A stretch of DNA of 64,000 nt from Shinella zoogloeoides (GCF_003574625.1 NZ_QNUJ01000001.1:62001-126000), one strand, 5' to 3'. Positions 40,456 through 51,427 are shown, counted from the first letter of the stretch. Notes: generated by a model from the sequence alone, not told the origin. Program-made: numbers and translations.

Positions 40456-41024
40456 TCCTTGACTGTCAGCCGCATGGCGCAGCGCGTGTCGCGCGGCAGG
40501 CCGTGTTTGGATTCCTCGTCGAGCACCGCGTCGAGGCGCGCCGGAAGCGCTGCCTCGTCGAGCGTCTCGAAGCCCAGCCGCTCGTAGAACGGGCAGTTCC
40601 ACGGAATGGTGCGGAAGGTCGTCAGCGTCACGGCCGCAAGGCCGCGTTCCGCCGCCTGCTCGACAGCATGGCGGATCAGCCGGCGGCCGATGCCGAAACC
40701 CTGGTGCAGGTGATCGACGGAAATCTCCCAGATATGCAGTTCGGACCCGACGACCTCGGCGCTCAGGAAGCCGACGGGCTGGTCGCCGTCGGCGGCCGCG
40801 ACCCAGTTCGTGCCCTTGCCGATGAGGTCGTGGTGCCGCTCGGCGCTCTGCACATCGCCGATCGCCAGCCAGGAGAAGGCCTCGATGAGGCGGAAGGCCT
40901 GCGCGGCCGACCGCTCGATCCGGCGTAGCGTCTCGATTTCGTCTTCGCGGGCGGGCCGTACCGTCACCCTGGACGGCCCGGCCTTGCCTGCGGGGATGCC
41001 GTCCAGAGGAATGAGTGTCACCAT
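40452..41024 (-). CDS. GNAT-family N-acetyltransferase
   Basis: A 190-residue protein with the acetyl-CoA motif A as LHIWEISVDHLHQGFGIGRRL followed by LIRHAVEQAAERG, and motif B NCPFYERLGFETL. The acceptor is unknown. Its 5' end overlaps the 3' end of the LysR gene by 7 nt, so the two are probably one transcript. Confidence 0.88.
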   Translation of the reverse strand: MVTLIPLDGIPAGKAGPSRVTVRPAREDEIETLRRIERSAAQAFRLIEAFSWLAIGDVQSAERHHDLIGKGTNWVAAADGDQPVGFLSAEVVGSELHIWEISVDHLHQGFGIGRRLIRHAVEQAAERGLAAVTLTTFRTIPWNCPFYERLGFETLDEAALPARLDAVLDEESKHGLPRDTRCAMRLTVKD

Positions 41025-41983
41025 CCCGGCAGGATCTGTCCCGGCCTCAGCCGCGCGAGGCGCGGGAAGACCTTCACTTCCGCTTCCGGCAGGTCATCGG
41101 CCGCCGTCAGCGGCGTGATGTTGTCGAGACAGGCGGTGATATGGCTGGTGATGGCGTTGGAGAGCGAAGGCGAAAGGCCCGGCCGCCGCATGATGCCGAT
41201 CTGCACGGGCGCGAGCGGCGGAAAGCCGTCCGCCTGCGTCAGCACCTTCATGCCGGGGCGCAGCGCCGATTCCGGCAGAACCGAAACCGCCATGCCCGCC
41301 ATGACGGCGGCGGCGACGACGGTGGAGGACCAGCTCGTGAACAGCACCTGGTAGTCGCGCCCGACCGAATCGAGCGCGGCGCAGGCGATCTGCCGCCACT
41401 GGCAGTCCCGCCGGCCGACGGCGAGCGGCACCGGCGCGTTCTCCGGCAGCGGATGATTGGCCGACATGACCCAGCAGAGCGGCTCCGTCCGCACCACGTC
41501 GGACTGGCGCTGGCGCGGATTGTGCGTGACGAGCGCGATGTCGAGTTCGCCCTTGGCCATCTTCTCGGCAAGGTCGACGGAGGGTTCGCACACGATATAG
41601 AGCTCGACATTCGGATGCGTCTTGGCAAAGCGCATGATGATCTCGGGCATGTAGCGGTCGGCATAGTCGTCCGGCGTGCCGATGCGCAGCATGCCCTCGA
41701 GGCGGTTGTCGTCGAAGGCGGCGATGGCCTCGTTGTTGAGGCGCAGCATCCGGCGGGCGAAGTTGAGCAGGCGCTCGCCCTCGGCCGTCAGCCTGTTGCC
41801 GCGCCCGTCCTTCATGAAAAGCTGCTTGCCGATACGCTCTTCGAGCCGTCGCATCTGCATGGACACGGCCGACTGGGTCTTGAAGACCCGATCCGCCGCC
41901 CGCGTGAAACTTCCGGTATCCGCGATCGCAACGAAGGTCTGGAGCTGGTCGATGTCTAACGGAGCGGACATAACGTTACTCAT
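41018..41983 (-). CDS. LysR-family transcriptional regulator
   Basis: A 321-residue regulator with an N-terminal HTH (LQTFVAIADTGSFTRAADRV, then SAVSMQMRRLEE) and effector domain from about 95. An alternative ATG lies four codons in, at 41971. It is divergent from the DUF1127 gene across 264 nt that include a TTAGAAACATTCGTTGGACT stretch suited to LysR binding. Downstream GNAT gene overlaps it. Confidence 0.92.
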   Translation of the reverse strand: MSNVMSAPLDIDQLQTFVAIADTGSFTRAADRVFKTQSAVSMQMRRLEERIGKQLFMKDGRGNRLTAEGERLLNFARRMLRLNNEAIAAFDDNRLEGMLRIGTPDDYADRYMPEIIMRFAKTHPNVELYIVCEPSVDLAEKMAKGELDIALVTHNPRQRQSDVVRTEPLCWVMSANHPLPENAPVPLAVGRRDCQWRQIACAALDSVGRDYQVLFTSWSSTVVAAAVMAGMAVSVLPESALRPGMKVLTQADGFPPLAPVQIGIMRRPGLSPSLSNAITSHITACLDNITPLTAADDLPEAEVKVFPRLARLRPGQILPGW

Positions 41984-42247
41984 AAGATTGTTTGATTGAT
42001 AGTATTAGAAACATTCGTTGGACTGATCAATGTCTTTCTGCGAAAAAGCGATTGTCGAACGATGGCTTGTCCGCCAGCCATTGCCGACAGGATCTGCCGC
42101 TTCGCCCAGACCTCCCGGCCGGCGGCTCTTCTTGCAGTCCAGTTCCCCCTCACCGTCACCCGTACCCTGCGGGCGGCGAACGATCACAGGTGCCGCGCGG
42201 GCCCCATCGAAGGACGATGGTGCGCGGAGCCGGAAAGGAGAAATGCC

Positions 42248-42544
42248 ATGCGCATGATCGACCGCAGAATGGAAATCGAGGCACCGGCGAAACGTCGCCA
42301 GGTCTCCGGCCTTCTTGTCCATGTCCGCAACGCCGCCGCCAGATTTGCTCGTGCATGGCAGAACCGCCGCGCGATCAACCGGCTGAGCGAGCTCGACGAC
42401 CACCAGCTCTTCGACATGGGCCTGTGCCGCAGCGACGTCCAGGCCGTCCGTTCGGCCTCCTTCTTCTCCGATGCCGGCTTGCATCTGACGATCGTGGCGC
42501 GCGAGCGTGCCCGCCGCCATGTGCGCCAGGGTCGCTCGGACTGA
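42248..42544 (+). CDS. DUF1127 (YjiS-like) domain protein
   Basis: A 98-residue basic protein with the DUF1127 signature in the middle: RRAINRLSELDDHQLFDMGL then CRSDVQ. Short relatives bind RNA or affect phosphate and carbon storage in Agrobacterium; this longer form is uncharacterised. AAAGGAG precedes the ATG at 42248. Confidence 0.88.
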   Translation: MRMIDRRMEIEAPAKRRQVSGLLVHVRNAAARFARAWQNRRAINRLSELDDHQLFDMGLCRSDVQAVRSASFFSDAGLHLTIVARERARRHVRQGRSD

Positions 42545-42621
42545 TTTCCTCCGGCGCCGTCCTTCCCTCCCGGACGGTTCCTGACTTCCCCGCAGGGTGA
42601 GAGCCAATAACCCTGCCGCTT

Positions 42622-42660
42622 GCCCGGCGTGCGACTCCCAAGGTCCGCGTCGGGCTTTTT
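42622..42660 (+). terminator. Probable intrinsic terminator after DUF1127 gene
   Basis: GCCCG and CGGGC close an imperfect stem that continues with GCG/CGC pairs, followed by TTTTT. Confidence 0.5.
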
Positions 42661-42809
42661 CAAAGGGCTATTTCCCGAAAATCCGCTTTACCTTAGGTAA
42701 ACCACCCTCGGCTACCGTTGCCATGGCAGCCGCGGAGCCGTTCCGCGGGCATGACGCCGTCTGCCTTCCGGATGAGCCGGACCCAGCTCTAGCCCTCGGA
42801 CGGATCGCC

Positions 42810-45062
42810 ATGCGCATTTCGCGTAAACTGCCCCTTGCCGCTGCCGTGCTCACGCTTCTTTCCATCGGCGCCGCCAGCGCCGTGTCGCTGATCGTCAGCG
42901 CGGAGACCGTGACCCGGCAGGTGATGCAGAAGCTGGAGGCGACCGCCGACGGGCGCCGCAACGAGGCGCGGACCTATCTGGAGGGCATGAAGCTCGACCT
43001 CATCAGCCTTTCCACCGCCATGCCGACCACCCAAGCCTTCTACGGTTTCGCCGGCGCCTGGGGCGCGCTCGGCAAGGATCCGGCGAAGGAACTGCACGAC
43101 CGCTACATCGCCAACAACCCGAACCCGCCGGCCGAGCGCTACCTGTTGGACACGGCGAAGAAGGACAATTTCGACCGCTCGCACAAGCAGTACCATGTCA
43201 CCTTCCGCAAGCATCTGGAATCGCAGGGCTATGCCGATCTCTACATGATCGATCCGAAGGGCAACGTGCTCTATTCCGTCGCGAAGGCAGAGGATTTCGG
43301 CACGAACCTCCTCGACGGCCCCTACAAGGAAAGCGGGCTCGCCGCAGCCTTCAAGGATGCGATGGCGCTCAAGGATGCGGGGACGATCGTCTTTTCCGAC
43401 TTTTCCGAATATGCCGCGCTCGGCGGCGCGCCGGCGGCCTTCCTCGCCGCGCCCATCACCATGAACGGCCGCACGCTCGGCATCATGGCGATCCGCGTGC
43501 CGAACGCCAAGATCGATGCCATCTTCGGCAACAGCAAGGGCCTCGGCGAGACGGGCGAAACGGTGCTGGTGCGCGCCGACGGCACGGTGTTGACCGATTC
43601 CGCCCGCACGCCGGAGCCCGACGCGCTGAAGGTCCGCCTCGACATCGCCAACCTGCCGGTCGGCAGCGAGGCCCATGGCATCATCACTGACGCGGCCGGC
43701 ACGGAGCTCTATGCCGCCGGATCGCCGCTCTCCTTCGGCGGGGCGGACTGGTCGGTCATCGCCAAGATCACCCGCGCGGAAGCGACGGCGGGCCTGATGC
43801 GCGGCACGCTGATCGTACTCGGCCTGACCGCCGCGATCATCGGTCTCGCCATCCTCGCGGCGACGATCTTCTCGCGCGCGCTGACCCGGCCGATCCACCA
43901 GCTCGTCGAGGCGATGACCGCGCTGGCCGCCGGCAATACCGATATTGCGCTTCCGAAGGAAAACCGCGCCGACGAGATCGGCGACATGGTGCGCTCGGTC
44001 GCCGTCTTCCGCACCGCCGCGCTGGAAAAGGCGGCGCTGGAGCGTTCCAGCACCGAGGCGCGCGACCATGCCGCCCGCGAGCAGCAGGCGCAGGAAGCCG
44101 CCAAGGCCGCGCAGCAGCGCCAGGTGCAGGAGGCCGTCGGCACGCTCGGCACCGCGCTGGAGCGTCTTTCGGCCGGCGACCTCTCCACCGTCATCGGCCA
44201 TGCCTTCGCCGAAGGGCTTGACGAGCTGCGTGTCGACTTCAACACCTCCGTCCGGCGCCTTGCCGAAACCATCGCCGCCGTCTCCGGCAATGCGCGCTCG
44301 ATCGACGGCAAGGTCGCCCATGTCGATGCCGCCGCCCGCGATATCGCCGAGCGCACCGAAAGCCAGGTGGCGGCGCTGGAGCGCACGACCGAGGCCGTCG
44401 GCCAGATGATGGAGGCGATCCGCAACTCCACGGCCCGGGCCGGCGAGGCCTCCCGCATGGCGACGGAGGCGAAGGCCAGCACCGACCAGTCGAGCGGCGT
44501 CGTTTCCGATGCGGTCGCGGCCATGGAGCGCATCGAGGGCGCCTCGCGCGAGATTTCCAGCATCATCAACGTCATCGACGAGATCGCCTTCCAGACGAAC
44601 CTTCTGGCGCTCAATGCCGGCGTCGAGGCGGCGCGGGCAGGCGAGGCGGGCAAGGGCTTTGCCGTCGTCGCGCAGGAGGTGCGCGAACTTGCCCAGCGCT
44701 CGGCGAATGCCGCAAAGGACATAAAGGCGCTGATCACCAAGTCCGGCGTCGAGGTGGCGAAGGGCGTCGATCTCGTGCAGCAGACGGGCGAGGCGCTGTC
44801 CGGCATTGCCGGGCAGGTCGCCCGCATCAACGACCATATCCATTCGATCGCCGCAGCCGCCAACCAGCAGTCTTCCAGCCTCGGCGATATCAGCCGGTCG
44901 ATGGCCGAGATGGAGCAGGTGACGGCGCAGAACCGTCAGGCCGTCTCGCAGACGGCGGCCGGCATGTCCGGGCTTGCGGGCGATACGCGCTCGCTCGCGG
45001 CGATCGTCGAGCGCTTCAACGTGCCGGTCGAGGCGGAGAGGGAGCGCGCGGCGGCGGCCTGA
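42810..45062 (+). CDS. Methyl-accepting chemotaxis protein with periplasmic Cache sensor
   Basis: A 750-residue chemoreceptor. TM1 is at about 5-27 ([20 protein letters not shown]), a periplasmic Cache-type sensor at about 30-330 ([20 protein letters not shown]), and TM2 at about 333-355 ([20 protein letters not shown]). HAMP follows at about 355-410, then the signalling domain with the hairpin tip [20 protein letters not shown]. The receptor has no pentapeptide CheR tether at the C terminus. Ligand unknown. It is monocistronic and convergent with the next gene. Confidence 0.94.
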   Translation: MRISRKLPLAAAVLTLLSIGAASAVSLIVSAETVTRQVMQKLEATADGRRNEARTYLEGMKLDLISLSTAMPTTQAFYGFAGAWGALGKDPAKELHDRYIANNPNPPAERYLLDTAKKDNFDRSHKQYHVTFRKHLESQGYADLYMIDPKGNVLYSVAKAEDFGTNLLDGPYKESGLAAAFKDAMALKDAGTIVFSDFSEYAALGGAPAAFLAAPITMNGRTLGIMAIRVPNAKIDAIFGNSKGLGETGETVLVRADGTVLTDSARTPEPDALKVRLDIANLPVGSEAHGIITDAAGTELYAAGSPLSFGGADWSVIAKITRAEATAGLMRGTLIVLGLTAAIIGLAILAATIFSRALTRPIHQLVEAMTALAAGNTDIALPKENRADEIGDMVRSVAVFRTAALEKAALERSSTEARDHAAREQQAQEAAKAAQQRQVQEAVGTLGTALERLSAGDLSTVIGHAFAEGLDELRVDFNTSVRRLAETIAAVSGNARSIDGKVAHVDAAARDIAERTESQVAALERTTEAVGQMMEAIRNSTARAGEASRMATEAKASTDQSSGVVSDAVAAMERIEGASREISSIINVIDEIAFQTNLLALNAGVEAARAGEAGKGFAVVAQEVRELAQRSANAAKDIKALITKSGVEVAKGVDLVQQTGEALSGIAGQVARINDHIHSIAAAANQQSSSLGDISRSMAEMEQVTAQNRQAVSQTAAGMSGLAGDTRSLAAIVERFNVPVEAERERAAAA

Positions 45063-45065
45063 TCG

Positions 45066-45908
45066 TCAGGCCTTCTTGCCGCCGTCCGGCTCCACGCCGC
45101 CGCGCATGGTCTCGAAGATCGTCTCGATGTTGCGCTGGTAGTCCTTCTGCATCTCGAGCCCCGTGTCGAACATCGTGTTGACGAGGCTCTTCAGCGAATC
45201 GGCGGGCGAGGCATCCGGCGCGCTCGGCTTTTCGGCCGCCGGCTGGCCGGCCATGCCCGCCATCATGTCCTGGAAGGCTTTCGCGAAGGGGTTGTCGGTG
45301 AAGGGATTGGCCGGCGCTTCCTTCCTGCCGCCGAAGAAGTCCTGCGCGGCCTGCACGAAGGGATTGTCGGCGAAGGGGTTCGCCGGTTCCGGCTTCTTCG
45401 CAAGGCCCGTCGCCTCGGCCCATTGCTGCATCATGTCGGCAAAGGGATTGGCGGACGCCTTGCCGGTATCCGCACCGGGGAAGAAGGGCGCGAGCGACTG
45501 CTTGAAGATCCCGCCCATCAGCGTACTCGCCATGACGGGCAGCAACTGCTTGTAGATCTCCTGGCCGATGCCGGTCATCTGCGCCGCCTGCGCGGCGATG
45601 GCGCGGGAGACGTCCTTGCTGCCGAAGAGATGGCCGAGAATGCCGTTGCCCTCGGCAAGGCCCTGCGGCGTGAAGGCCTTGCCCATGTCCTCGAAATATT
45701 TGGCATGCTCGCCCGTCGTCAGCGCCTTCATGAAGGCGGCGAGGTCGTAGGGATTGGCGGCGTTGCGCTTGAAGCCCTCGGAAAAGGCCGGCATCAGCGC
45801 GGCGACGGCCTTGACGGCCTGCTCCTGCGCCAGCCCGAACTGCCGCGCCATCAGGTCGACGGCATGGCCGTTCTGCGCCTGCATCATCATGTCGTAGAGC
45901 GAAAGCAT
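45066..45908 (-). CDS. DUF937-domain protein with NPF repeats
   Basis: A 280-residue protein. The N-terminal about 160 residues match DUF937 (LYDMMMQAQNGHAVDLMARQ, FGLAQEQAVKAVAALMPAFS, ILGHLFGSKDVSRAIA). The rest contains three NPF-centred units, two of them near-identical (PANPFADNPFVQAAQDF and PANPFTDNPFAKAFQDM). The function is unknown. The start at 45908 fits MLSLYDMM; a longer frame lacks support. Confidence 0.82.
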   Translation of the reverse strand: MLSLYDMMMQAQNGHAVDLMARQFGLAQEQAVKAVAALMPAFSEGFKRNAANPYDLAAFMKALTTGEHAKYFEDMGKAFTPQGLAEGNGILGHLFGSKDVSRAIAAQAAQMTGIGQEIYKQLLPVMASTLMGGIFKQSLAPFFPGADTGKASANPFADMMQQWAEATGLAKKPEPANPFADNPFVQAAQDFFGGRKEAPANPFTDNPFAKAFQDMMAGMAGQPAAEKPSAPDASPADSLKSLVNTMFDTGLEMQKDYQRNIETIFETMRGGVEPDGGKKA

Positions 45909-46015
45909 GGCAGACCCTTTCCCGCCGGCAGGCCCACTGGCAGGCCCATTACCAAGCATGTGCCTGCACTATAACGGGAATTTCGGCCGCGCAAACAGCT
46001 TTCTTGGGGTCGGAC

Positions 46016-47389
46016 TCAGTACTGGTATTCGGAAAAGACCGGCTCGACGGAGCCGTTCCAGCGGCCGTTGTAGAGCGCCAGCATGTCTTCCGCGAGCGTC
46101 GCCTTCTTGGCCAGCACCTCGTCGAGCGGCGCGAGGAAGATCGTCTCGTCCACGCCGTCGCCATTGGTGCGGGCGCGGGCGGCGAGGCCCTGGCGGGAGA
46201 TCGACACGACTTCGCGGGCGACATCGAGCAGCGGCTTGCCGCGGAAATCGGCCCTGAGGCCCTCGGCCGGCACGGCATTGCGCAGCGCCGTGACTTCCTC
46301 GACCGTCCAGTCGCGCGTCAGCGCTTCGGCCGCGTCGAGCGCGCCGTCGTCGTAGAGCAGCCCCACCCAGAAGGCCGGCAGCGCACAGATGCGCCGCCAG
46401 GGACCGCCGTCCGCGCCACGCATTTCGAGGAAGCGCTTGAGGCGCACATCGGGGAAGAGGGTGGAAAGATGGTTCGTCCAGTCGCCGAGATTCGGCTCGT
46501 AGTCGGCGATCTCGCCCTTGAGGGCGCCCGCCATGAACTGGCGGAAGGTGACGTGCGTGCAGTCGTGATACTTGCCGTCGCGAACGACGAAATACATCGG
46601 CACGTCGAGCGCCCATTCGACATAGCCCGCAAAGCCGAAATCGGGCGCGAAGGCGAAGGGAATAAGGCCGGCGCGGTTGTTGTCCGTGTCGCGCCAGATG
46701 TCGCCGCGCCAGGAAAGCAGGCCGTTCGGCTTGCCGTCGGTGAAGGGCGAGGAGGCGAAGAGCGCGGTCGCCATGGATTGCAGCTTCAGCGACACCTGCA
46801 TCTTGCGGCGCATGTCGGTTTCGCTGGAGAAGTCGAGATTCACCTGGATCGTGCAGGTGCGATACATCATGTCGAGACCCTTGGTGCCGACCTTGGGCAT
46901 GTAGCGGGTCATGATGTCGTAGCGGCTCTTGGGCATGCGCGGGGTTTCCGCGAAGGTCCATTTGGGGCTGCCGCCCATGCCGAGGAAGCGGATGCCGAGC
47001 GGTTCGGCGATCTCGCGCAGCGTCGCGAGGTGCTGGTTGGATTCCTTGCAGGTCTGGTGCAGGTTTTCCAGCGGCGCGCCGGAAAGCTCGAACTGGCCGC
47101 CGGGCTCCAGCGAGATGGCGCCCATGCCGGAGGGTTCGGCAAGGCCGATGATGTTGCCGGCGTCCATGATCGGCTCCCAGCCGGTCTTGGCCTGCATGCC
47201 GTTGAGAAGCGCCGAAATGCTCGCCTCGCCAAAATAGGGGACGGGGCTGTTGTCCGCCGTAAAGAAGACGAATTTCTCGTGCTCGGTGCCGATGCGGAAC
47301 TTTTCCTTCGGCTTGCAGCCGTCGGCAAGATACTCGGCCATGTCCGCGACGGAGCGGATGGGCGTCTGGTCGGTGGTGTCACGGGCCAT
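46016..47389 (-). CDS. gshA: Glutamate-cysteine ligase
   Basis: The first enzyme of glutathione synthesis, joining Glu to Cys with ATP. At 457 residues it is the alphaproteobacterial/plant class: RIGTEHEKFVFF near residue 32, GAISLEPGGQFELSGAPL, GGSPKWTF, MMYRTCTIQVNLDFSSE and EMRGADGGPWRRICALPAFW. It lies downstream of rsmE with a 165-nt gap and may have its own promoter. Confidence 0.96.
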   Translation of the reverse strand: MARDTTDQTPIRSVADMAEYLADGCKPKEKFRIGTEHEKFVFFTADNSPVPYFGEASISALLNGMQAKTGWEPIMDAGNIIGLAEPSGMGAISLEPGGQFELSGAPLENLHQTCKESNQHLATLREIAEPLGIRFLGMGGSPKWTFAETPRMPKSRYDIMTRYMPKVGTKGLDMMYRTCTIQVNLDFSSETDMRRKMQVSLKLQSMATALFASSPFTDGKPNGLLSWRGDIWRDTDNNRAGLIPFAFAPDFGFAGYVEWALDVPMYFVVRDGKYHDCTHVTFRQFMAGALKGEIADYEPNLGDWTNHLSTLFPDVRLKRFLEMRGADGGPWRRICALPAFWVGLLYDDGALDAAEALTRDWTVEEVTALRNAVPAEGLRADFRGKPLLDVAREVVSISRQGLAARARTNGDGVDETIFLAPLDEVLAKKATLAEDMLALYNGRWNGSVEPVFSEYQY

Positions 47390-47554
47390 GGGCGTCTTCT
47401 TCTGAACGGATGGCGCCCGGCAGAACGCTGGGCCTGGGAGGGTGCTTGAACCGGAATTAGATGCGGTGCAAGCGAATTCCTTTCAAGGCAGATTCAAAAA
47501 AACCCAATCGACTTTTTCACGGGCGTGGATTTTCTTGCTTTTGTGCAAGTCCGG

Positions 47555-48292
47555 CTATCGCCAGTCGCCGATCGCCGCCTGGATGATGGCCATCGCCGCC
47601 ACCGCGGCCGTGTCGGCCCGCAGGATGCGCGGGCCGAGCGGGATGGGCGTCACGAAATCGAGGCTGCGCAAGAGCGTGCGCTCACTGTCCGAAAAGCCGC
47701 CTTCCGGCCCGACGAGCAGGGCGAGCCTGCGCTCCTCGATCTTCTGCAGAACCGGCAGTGGGTTCTGGCTGCCATGGCCCTCGTCGCAGAAGACGATCCG
47801 CCGCTCCCGCGGCCAGTCGGCAAGCAGATCTTCGAGCTTGCGCGGCGCGGCAACCTGCGGGATCGAGAGGATGCCGCATTGCTCGGCCGCCTCGACGGCA
47901 TTGGCCTCCAGCCGTTCCAGGCTGGTGATCTTGCCCTGCACATGCTGGGTCATGACGGGCTGGAGCACGCCGGCCCCCATCTCGACCGCCTTCTGCACCA
48001 GATAGTCGAGCCGTCCGACTTTCAGCGGTGCGAAAAGATAGTGAAGGTTCGATGGCTCGGGCTGCGGCCGGGTCTGCTCGACCAGCGTGAAGAGGAGGCG
48101 CTTGCGCGTCGGGAAGGAAAGCGTCGCGTGCCATTCGCCGTCGCGTCCGTTGAAGAGCAGCACGGCATCGCCCTCGGCCATGCGCAGCACGTTCGTCAGG
48201 TAGTGGAAATGCTCTTTCGACGCCTCCACGGCCACGCCCGCCGCAAGGGCGTCAGCGGTGAAGAGGCGCTGCATCCGGTAATTGGCGCGCAT
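47555..48292 (-). CDS. rsmE: 16S rRNA (uracil-1498-N3)-methyltransferase
   Basis: A 245-residue SPOUT-class enzyme with an N-terminal PUA-like domain ([20 protein letters not shown]) and the knotted C-terminal domain: [48 protein letters not shown] and [20 protein letters not shown]. It begins 8 nt after the phosphate transporter, so the two are probably cotranscribed. A longer open frame through the transporter antiframe is spurious. Confidence 0.94.
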   Translation of the reverse strand: MRANYRMQRLFTADALAAGVAVEASKEHFHYLTNVLRMAEGDAVLLFNGRDGEWHATLSFPTRKRLLFTLVEQTRPQPEPSNLHYLFAPLKVGRLDYLVQKAVEMGAGVLQPVMTQHVQGKITSLERLEANAVEAAEQCGILSIPQVAAPRKLEDLLADWPRERRIVFCDEGHGSQNPLPVLQKIEERRLALLVGPEGGFSDSERTLLRSLDFVTPIPLGPRILRADTAAVAAMAIIQAAIGDWR

Positions 48293-48300
48293 GACGTGTC

Positions 48301-49803
48301 TCAGCTGAAAAGCGTGTGGAGGGTAAGGAAGACGAGGGCGGAGAGGATCGCCGAGACGGGCAGCGTCACGATCCAGGCCGAGACGATCGTCATGAAATGC
48401 GAGCGGCGCACGAGATAGCGCCGGCGCGTCTCGTCCGTGTTGACCGGCGGCTGCTCCGGCGCGACCTGGTTGCCGCGGCTGCGGATATAGTCGATGCGGC
48501 GGCCGGAATTGCGCGTGTACCATTCGCGGAAGAGACCGACGCCAAAGACCGCGCCGACGGCGATATGCGTCGAGGAGACGGGGATGGCGAAGGCGGAGGC
48601 GGTCAGCACCGCGACGGCCGAGGAGAGCGCCACGCAGAAGGCGCGCATCGGGTTGAGCTTGGTGATCTCGCTGCCGACGATGCGGATGAGGCGCGGGCCG
48701 AAGAGCAGCAGGCCGAGCGAGATGCCGACGGCGCCGATGACCATCACCCAGAGCGGGATGGCGGACCCCTCGCCGGATACGCCGGAGCGCAGCGCCGAGA
48801 CCACGCCGTAGAGCGGCCCGACGGCGTTGGAGACGTCGTTGGCACCATGCGCGAAGGAGAGGAGCGCGGCCGAACAGATCAGCGGAATGCGGAAGAGCGT
48901 GCGCAGCGACTGGTTGCGGTTGTCGAGACCCTCCGCATGGCGGCGGACGATGGGTCGGGTGACGACATAGGTGAGGACGGCAAAGCCGAGACCGATCAGC
49001 ATCGCGTCGCGGAAGGAAAGGCCGAAGGAGCCGGTTGTGCCGCCATTTGCGAGGAAGGCCGCGAAGGCGCCGGCCATCAGTGCGACGAGCACCGGCACCC
49101 AGGTCTTCGCCGCCGCGATCTTGTCCTCGCGGTAGATGATGGTTTCCTTGATGAAATAGAGGAAGGCCGCAGCGATCACCCCGCCGAGGATCGGCGAGAC
49201 GGTCCAGCTTATGACGATGACGGCGATGGCGTCCCACTGGACGGTATGGAAGCCGCTCGCCGCGGCGCCCGCGCCGATGACGCCGCCGACGATGGCGTGG
49301 GTGGTGGAGATCGGCGCATTGGCTAGCGTCGCGATATTGATCCAGATCGCCGCCGAGACGAGGGCGGCCATCATGGCCCAGGCGAAGGTCTCGGGGTTCG
49401 GGAAGGCCGAGCGGTCGACGATGCCGGAGGCGACCGTCTGCGCCACGCCCTGGCCGGCCAGAAGCGCCCCGGCGATCTCGAAGACCGCGGCGATGACGAG
49501 GGCGACGCCCATGCTCATGGCGCGCGCGCCGACGGCCGCGCCGACATTGTTCGTCACGTCGTTGGCGCCGATATTCATGGCCATGTAGGCGGCAAGGGCG
49601 GCGGTGACGGCGATGACCAGAACGCCCGCGGTGCCGGTGGCGAAGGTGCTGGCGACGACCATGGCGATCAGCAGGAAGACGAGCGAAATCCCCACGCCCG
49701 CCCAGGAGCGCAGCACGAACTGCGTGGCCTGTTCGGTATAGGTGAGTTTTTCAAGATCCTTGTCCAGCGTCGGCTTGCGAAGCTGGACCTGAGAATTCGC
49801 CAT
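48301..49803 (-). CDS. pit: Inorganic phosphate transporter, PiT family
   Basis: A 500-residue inner-membrane phosphate/metal symporter. It has the paired PiT signatures [14 protein letters not shown] near residue 80 and [15 protein letters not shown] near 320, [15 protein letters not shown] and [14 protein letters not shown], and about ten hydrophobic helices. The long cytoplasmic N terminus and central loop are charged. It is the first gene of a leftward group with rsmE. Confidence 0.94.
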   Translation of the reverse strand: MANSQVQLRKPTLDKDLEKLTYTEQATQFVLRSWAGVGISLVFLLIAMVVASTFATGTAGVLVIAVTAALAAYMAMNIGANDVTNNVGAAVGARAMSMGVALVIAAVFEIAGALLAGQGVAQTVASGIVDRSAFPNPETFAWAMMAALVSAAIWINIATLANAPISTTHAIVGGVIGAGAAASGFHTVQWDAIAVIVISWTVSPILGGVIAAAFLYFIKETIIYREDKIAAAKTWVPVLVALMAGAFAAFLANGGTTGSFGLSFRDAMLIGLGFAVLTYVVTRPIVRRHAEGLDNRNQSLRTLFRIPLICSAALLSFAHGANDVSNAVGPLYGVVSALRSGVSGEGSAIPLWVMVIGAVGISLGLLLFGPRLIRIVGSEITKLNPMRAFCVALSSAVAVLTASAFAIPVSSTHIAVGAVFGVGLFREWYTRNSGRRIDYIRSRGNQVAPEQPPVNTDETRRRYLVRRSHFMTIVSAWIVTLPVSAILSALVFLTLHTLFS

Positions 49804-49885
49804 TCATGCTGCTCCGTTTCAAAGCCCCTCGCACTATCGTCTCAGGGCTTCGTCGGCAATATGACAACGGCCCGGCAGGGGCTTT

Positions 49886-50410
49886 TCAGGCGTCCGGCGG
49901 GCCGTTTTTGGGGATGGCCGCGATCTCGGAGAGGATTTTTCGCTCGAAGGCGAGGAGCAGCGTCTTGAGACCCGGCTCCTGCACGCGGTTGGCGGCTTCC
50001 GCACAGTCGACCCATTCGGCGCGGCGCTCGCCCTTTTCCGGAAAGTTCTTGCAGACGTCGTCGACGACGAGCGGGAAAACCCGCACCCGGCAATCGACCT
50101 TCATCCCGCCGGCGAGCCCCTTCAGATAATGATAGCTGCCGACCGGCTCGTCGCTGATGGCGCCCTTCACACCGGCCTCTTCCCAGGCCTCGCGCGCGGC
50201 CGCCGCCGCGGCCGTCTTGCCGTCCATCGGCCAGCCCTTCGGAATGATCCAGCGGCCGGTGTCGCGGCTGGTGATGAGGAGGACTTCGACCGTCGGACTC
50301 TTCTTCTTCACCCGATAGCACAGCGCGCCATATTGTTCGCGCACGGGCCTGCGGAACATGAGATGGACGTCACTGGCGATGCGGTTGAGAATGTTCAAGG
50401 TCTTCTTCAT
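49886..50410 (-). CDS. Nudix hydrolase
   Basis: A 174-residue Nudix protein. The box GWPMDGKTAAAAAAREAWEE then AGV keeps REUXEEXGU but has Lys in place of the first Glu. The leader VREQYGALCYRVKKKSPTVE matches the diphosphoinositol-polyphosphate phosphohydrolase-like group. It is a paralogue of the protein at 11,128-11,571, which has lost more of the box. AAGAGGA lies before the ATG at 50410. Confidence 0.88.
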   Translation of the reverse strand: MKKTLNILNRIASDVHLMFRRPVREQYGALCYRVKKKSPTVEVLLITSRDTGRWIIPKGWPMDGKTAAAAAAREAWEEAGVKGAISDEPVGSYHYLKGLAGGMKVDCRVRVFPLVVDDVCKNFPEKGERRAEWVDCAEAANRVQEPGLKTLLLAFERKILSEIAAIPKNGPPDA

Positions 50411-50490
50411 TCCTCTTGCCGGCCTCCCGCCGGGAAGCGTGCTCTGAGTCGTTATCGGCCATCTTGCTTGCGCGAGATTTGCGGCGCAAG

Positions 50491-51285
50491 TCAGGCTTGT
50501 GGGGGAAGGCCGCGCTTTTGCATGCGCAGCTGGGAAATCCTCTGCCATTCCCCGCTGCGCTCGGCTTCCCTGATCGCGGCGGCGATATAGTCCATATGCG
50601 CCTGGGCGGCCTGCCGCGCGCCCTGTCCGTCGCCCGCCATGATGGCGGAATAGATCGCCTCGTGCTGGGCAAGCAGATGTCCGCGCGCTTCCTCCGAGGA
50701 GAAAACGAGGTGGCGGTGGAAAAAGATCCCCTGCGCCAGGAGCCGGTAGCAGGCGCGCAGCGTGTGCAGCAGCACGATATTGTGCGCCGCCTCGCCGATG
50801 GCGTTGTGCAGCTCCACGTCGGTTTCGAGCTCTGCATCGAAGGAGCTGCCGGCATGGGCCGCGCGCATCGCCTTCATGATGCGGGTCAGCATCTGCCGGT
50901 CGTATTCGGTCGCGCGGCGCGCGGCGAGCTCCGCGGTGATGCCCTCCAGCTCCCGGCGGTATTCGATATAGTCCTCCGTCGCCCGCTGGTGGCGGGCGAT
51001 GAGGTCGACGACGGGGCGCGAGAAGACCTGGCCGATGATGTCGGCGACATAGGTGCCGCCGCCGTGCTGGCTGATCAGCAGGCCGCGGTTCTCCAGCTCC
51101 TTCAGCGCCTCGCGCAGGATCGGGCGGGAGACGTCGAGGCGTTTGGAAAGCTCCCGCTCGCCGGGCAGCCGGTCGCCGTCGCGCAAGATCCCTTCGAGCA
51201 ACAGAAGCTCGATCTGCCGCACGACCTCGTCCGAGGTCCGGCTATGGCTGATGCGGGCGAAAAGGTCGAAGGCGGTGTCGGTCAC
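50491..51285 (-). CDS. FadR-type GntR/FCD transcriptional regulator
   Basis: A 264-residue regulator. Residues about 18-82 form the GntR winged helix (DRLPGERELSKRLDVSRPIL) and about 110-250 the FCD ligand domain with metal-binding D..H..H spacing (DVELHNAIGEAAHN, LAQGIFFHRHLVF, EHEAIYSAI-like QHEAIYSAIM). It resembles LldR/GlcC, regulators of lactate and glycolate oxidase genes. The glcDEF genes lie 3.3 kb away, so it may control them. It is divergent from the DUF3422 gene. Confidence 0.88.
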   Translation of the reverse strand: MTDTAFDLFARISHSRTSDEVVRQIELLLLEGILRDGDRLPGERELSKRLDVSRPILREALKELENRGLLISQHGGGTYVADIIGQVFSRPVVDLIARHQRATEDYIEYRRELEGITAELAARRATEYDRQMLTRIMKAMRAAHAGSSFDAELETDVELHNAIGEAAHNIVLLHTLRACYRLLAQGIFFHRHLVFSSEEARGHLLAQHEAIYSAIMAGDGQGARQAAQAHMDYIAAAIREAERSGEWQRISQLRMQKRGLPPQA

Positions 51286-51427
51286 GCTGCGACACTACCA
51301 ATGCGGGCGGAAACTGGTCAACAATCTTGTCCACTTCATGCCTGTGGACCTGCGTCAATGCGCCCTATCTCAGTATCCCTGACATTTGTTAAGACTATGC
51401 TGTTGCACATGAGGGGAAGGTGCAGGC

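Noticed and set aside
47555-49237. 560-residue frame extending rsmE into the phosphate transporter gene
   Set aside because: The extension overlaps pit in another frame and lacks any domain; RsmE begins at 48292 with normal family length.
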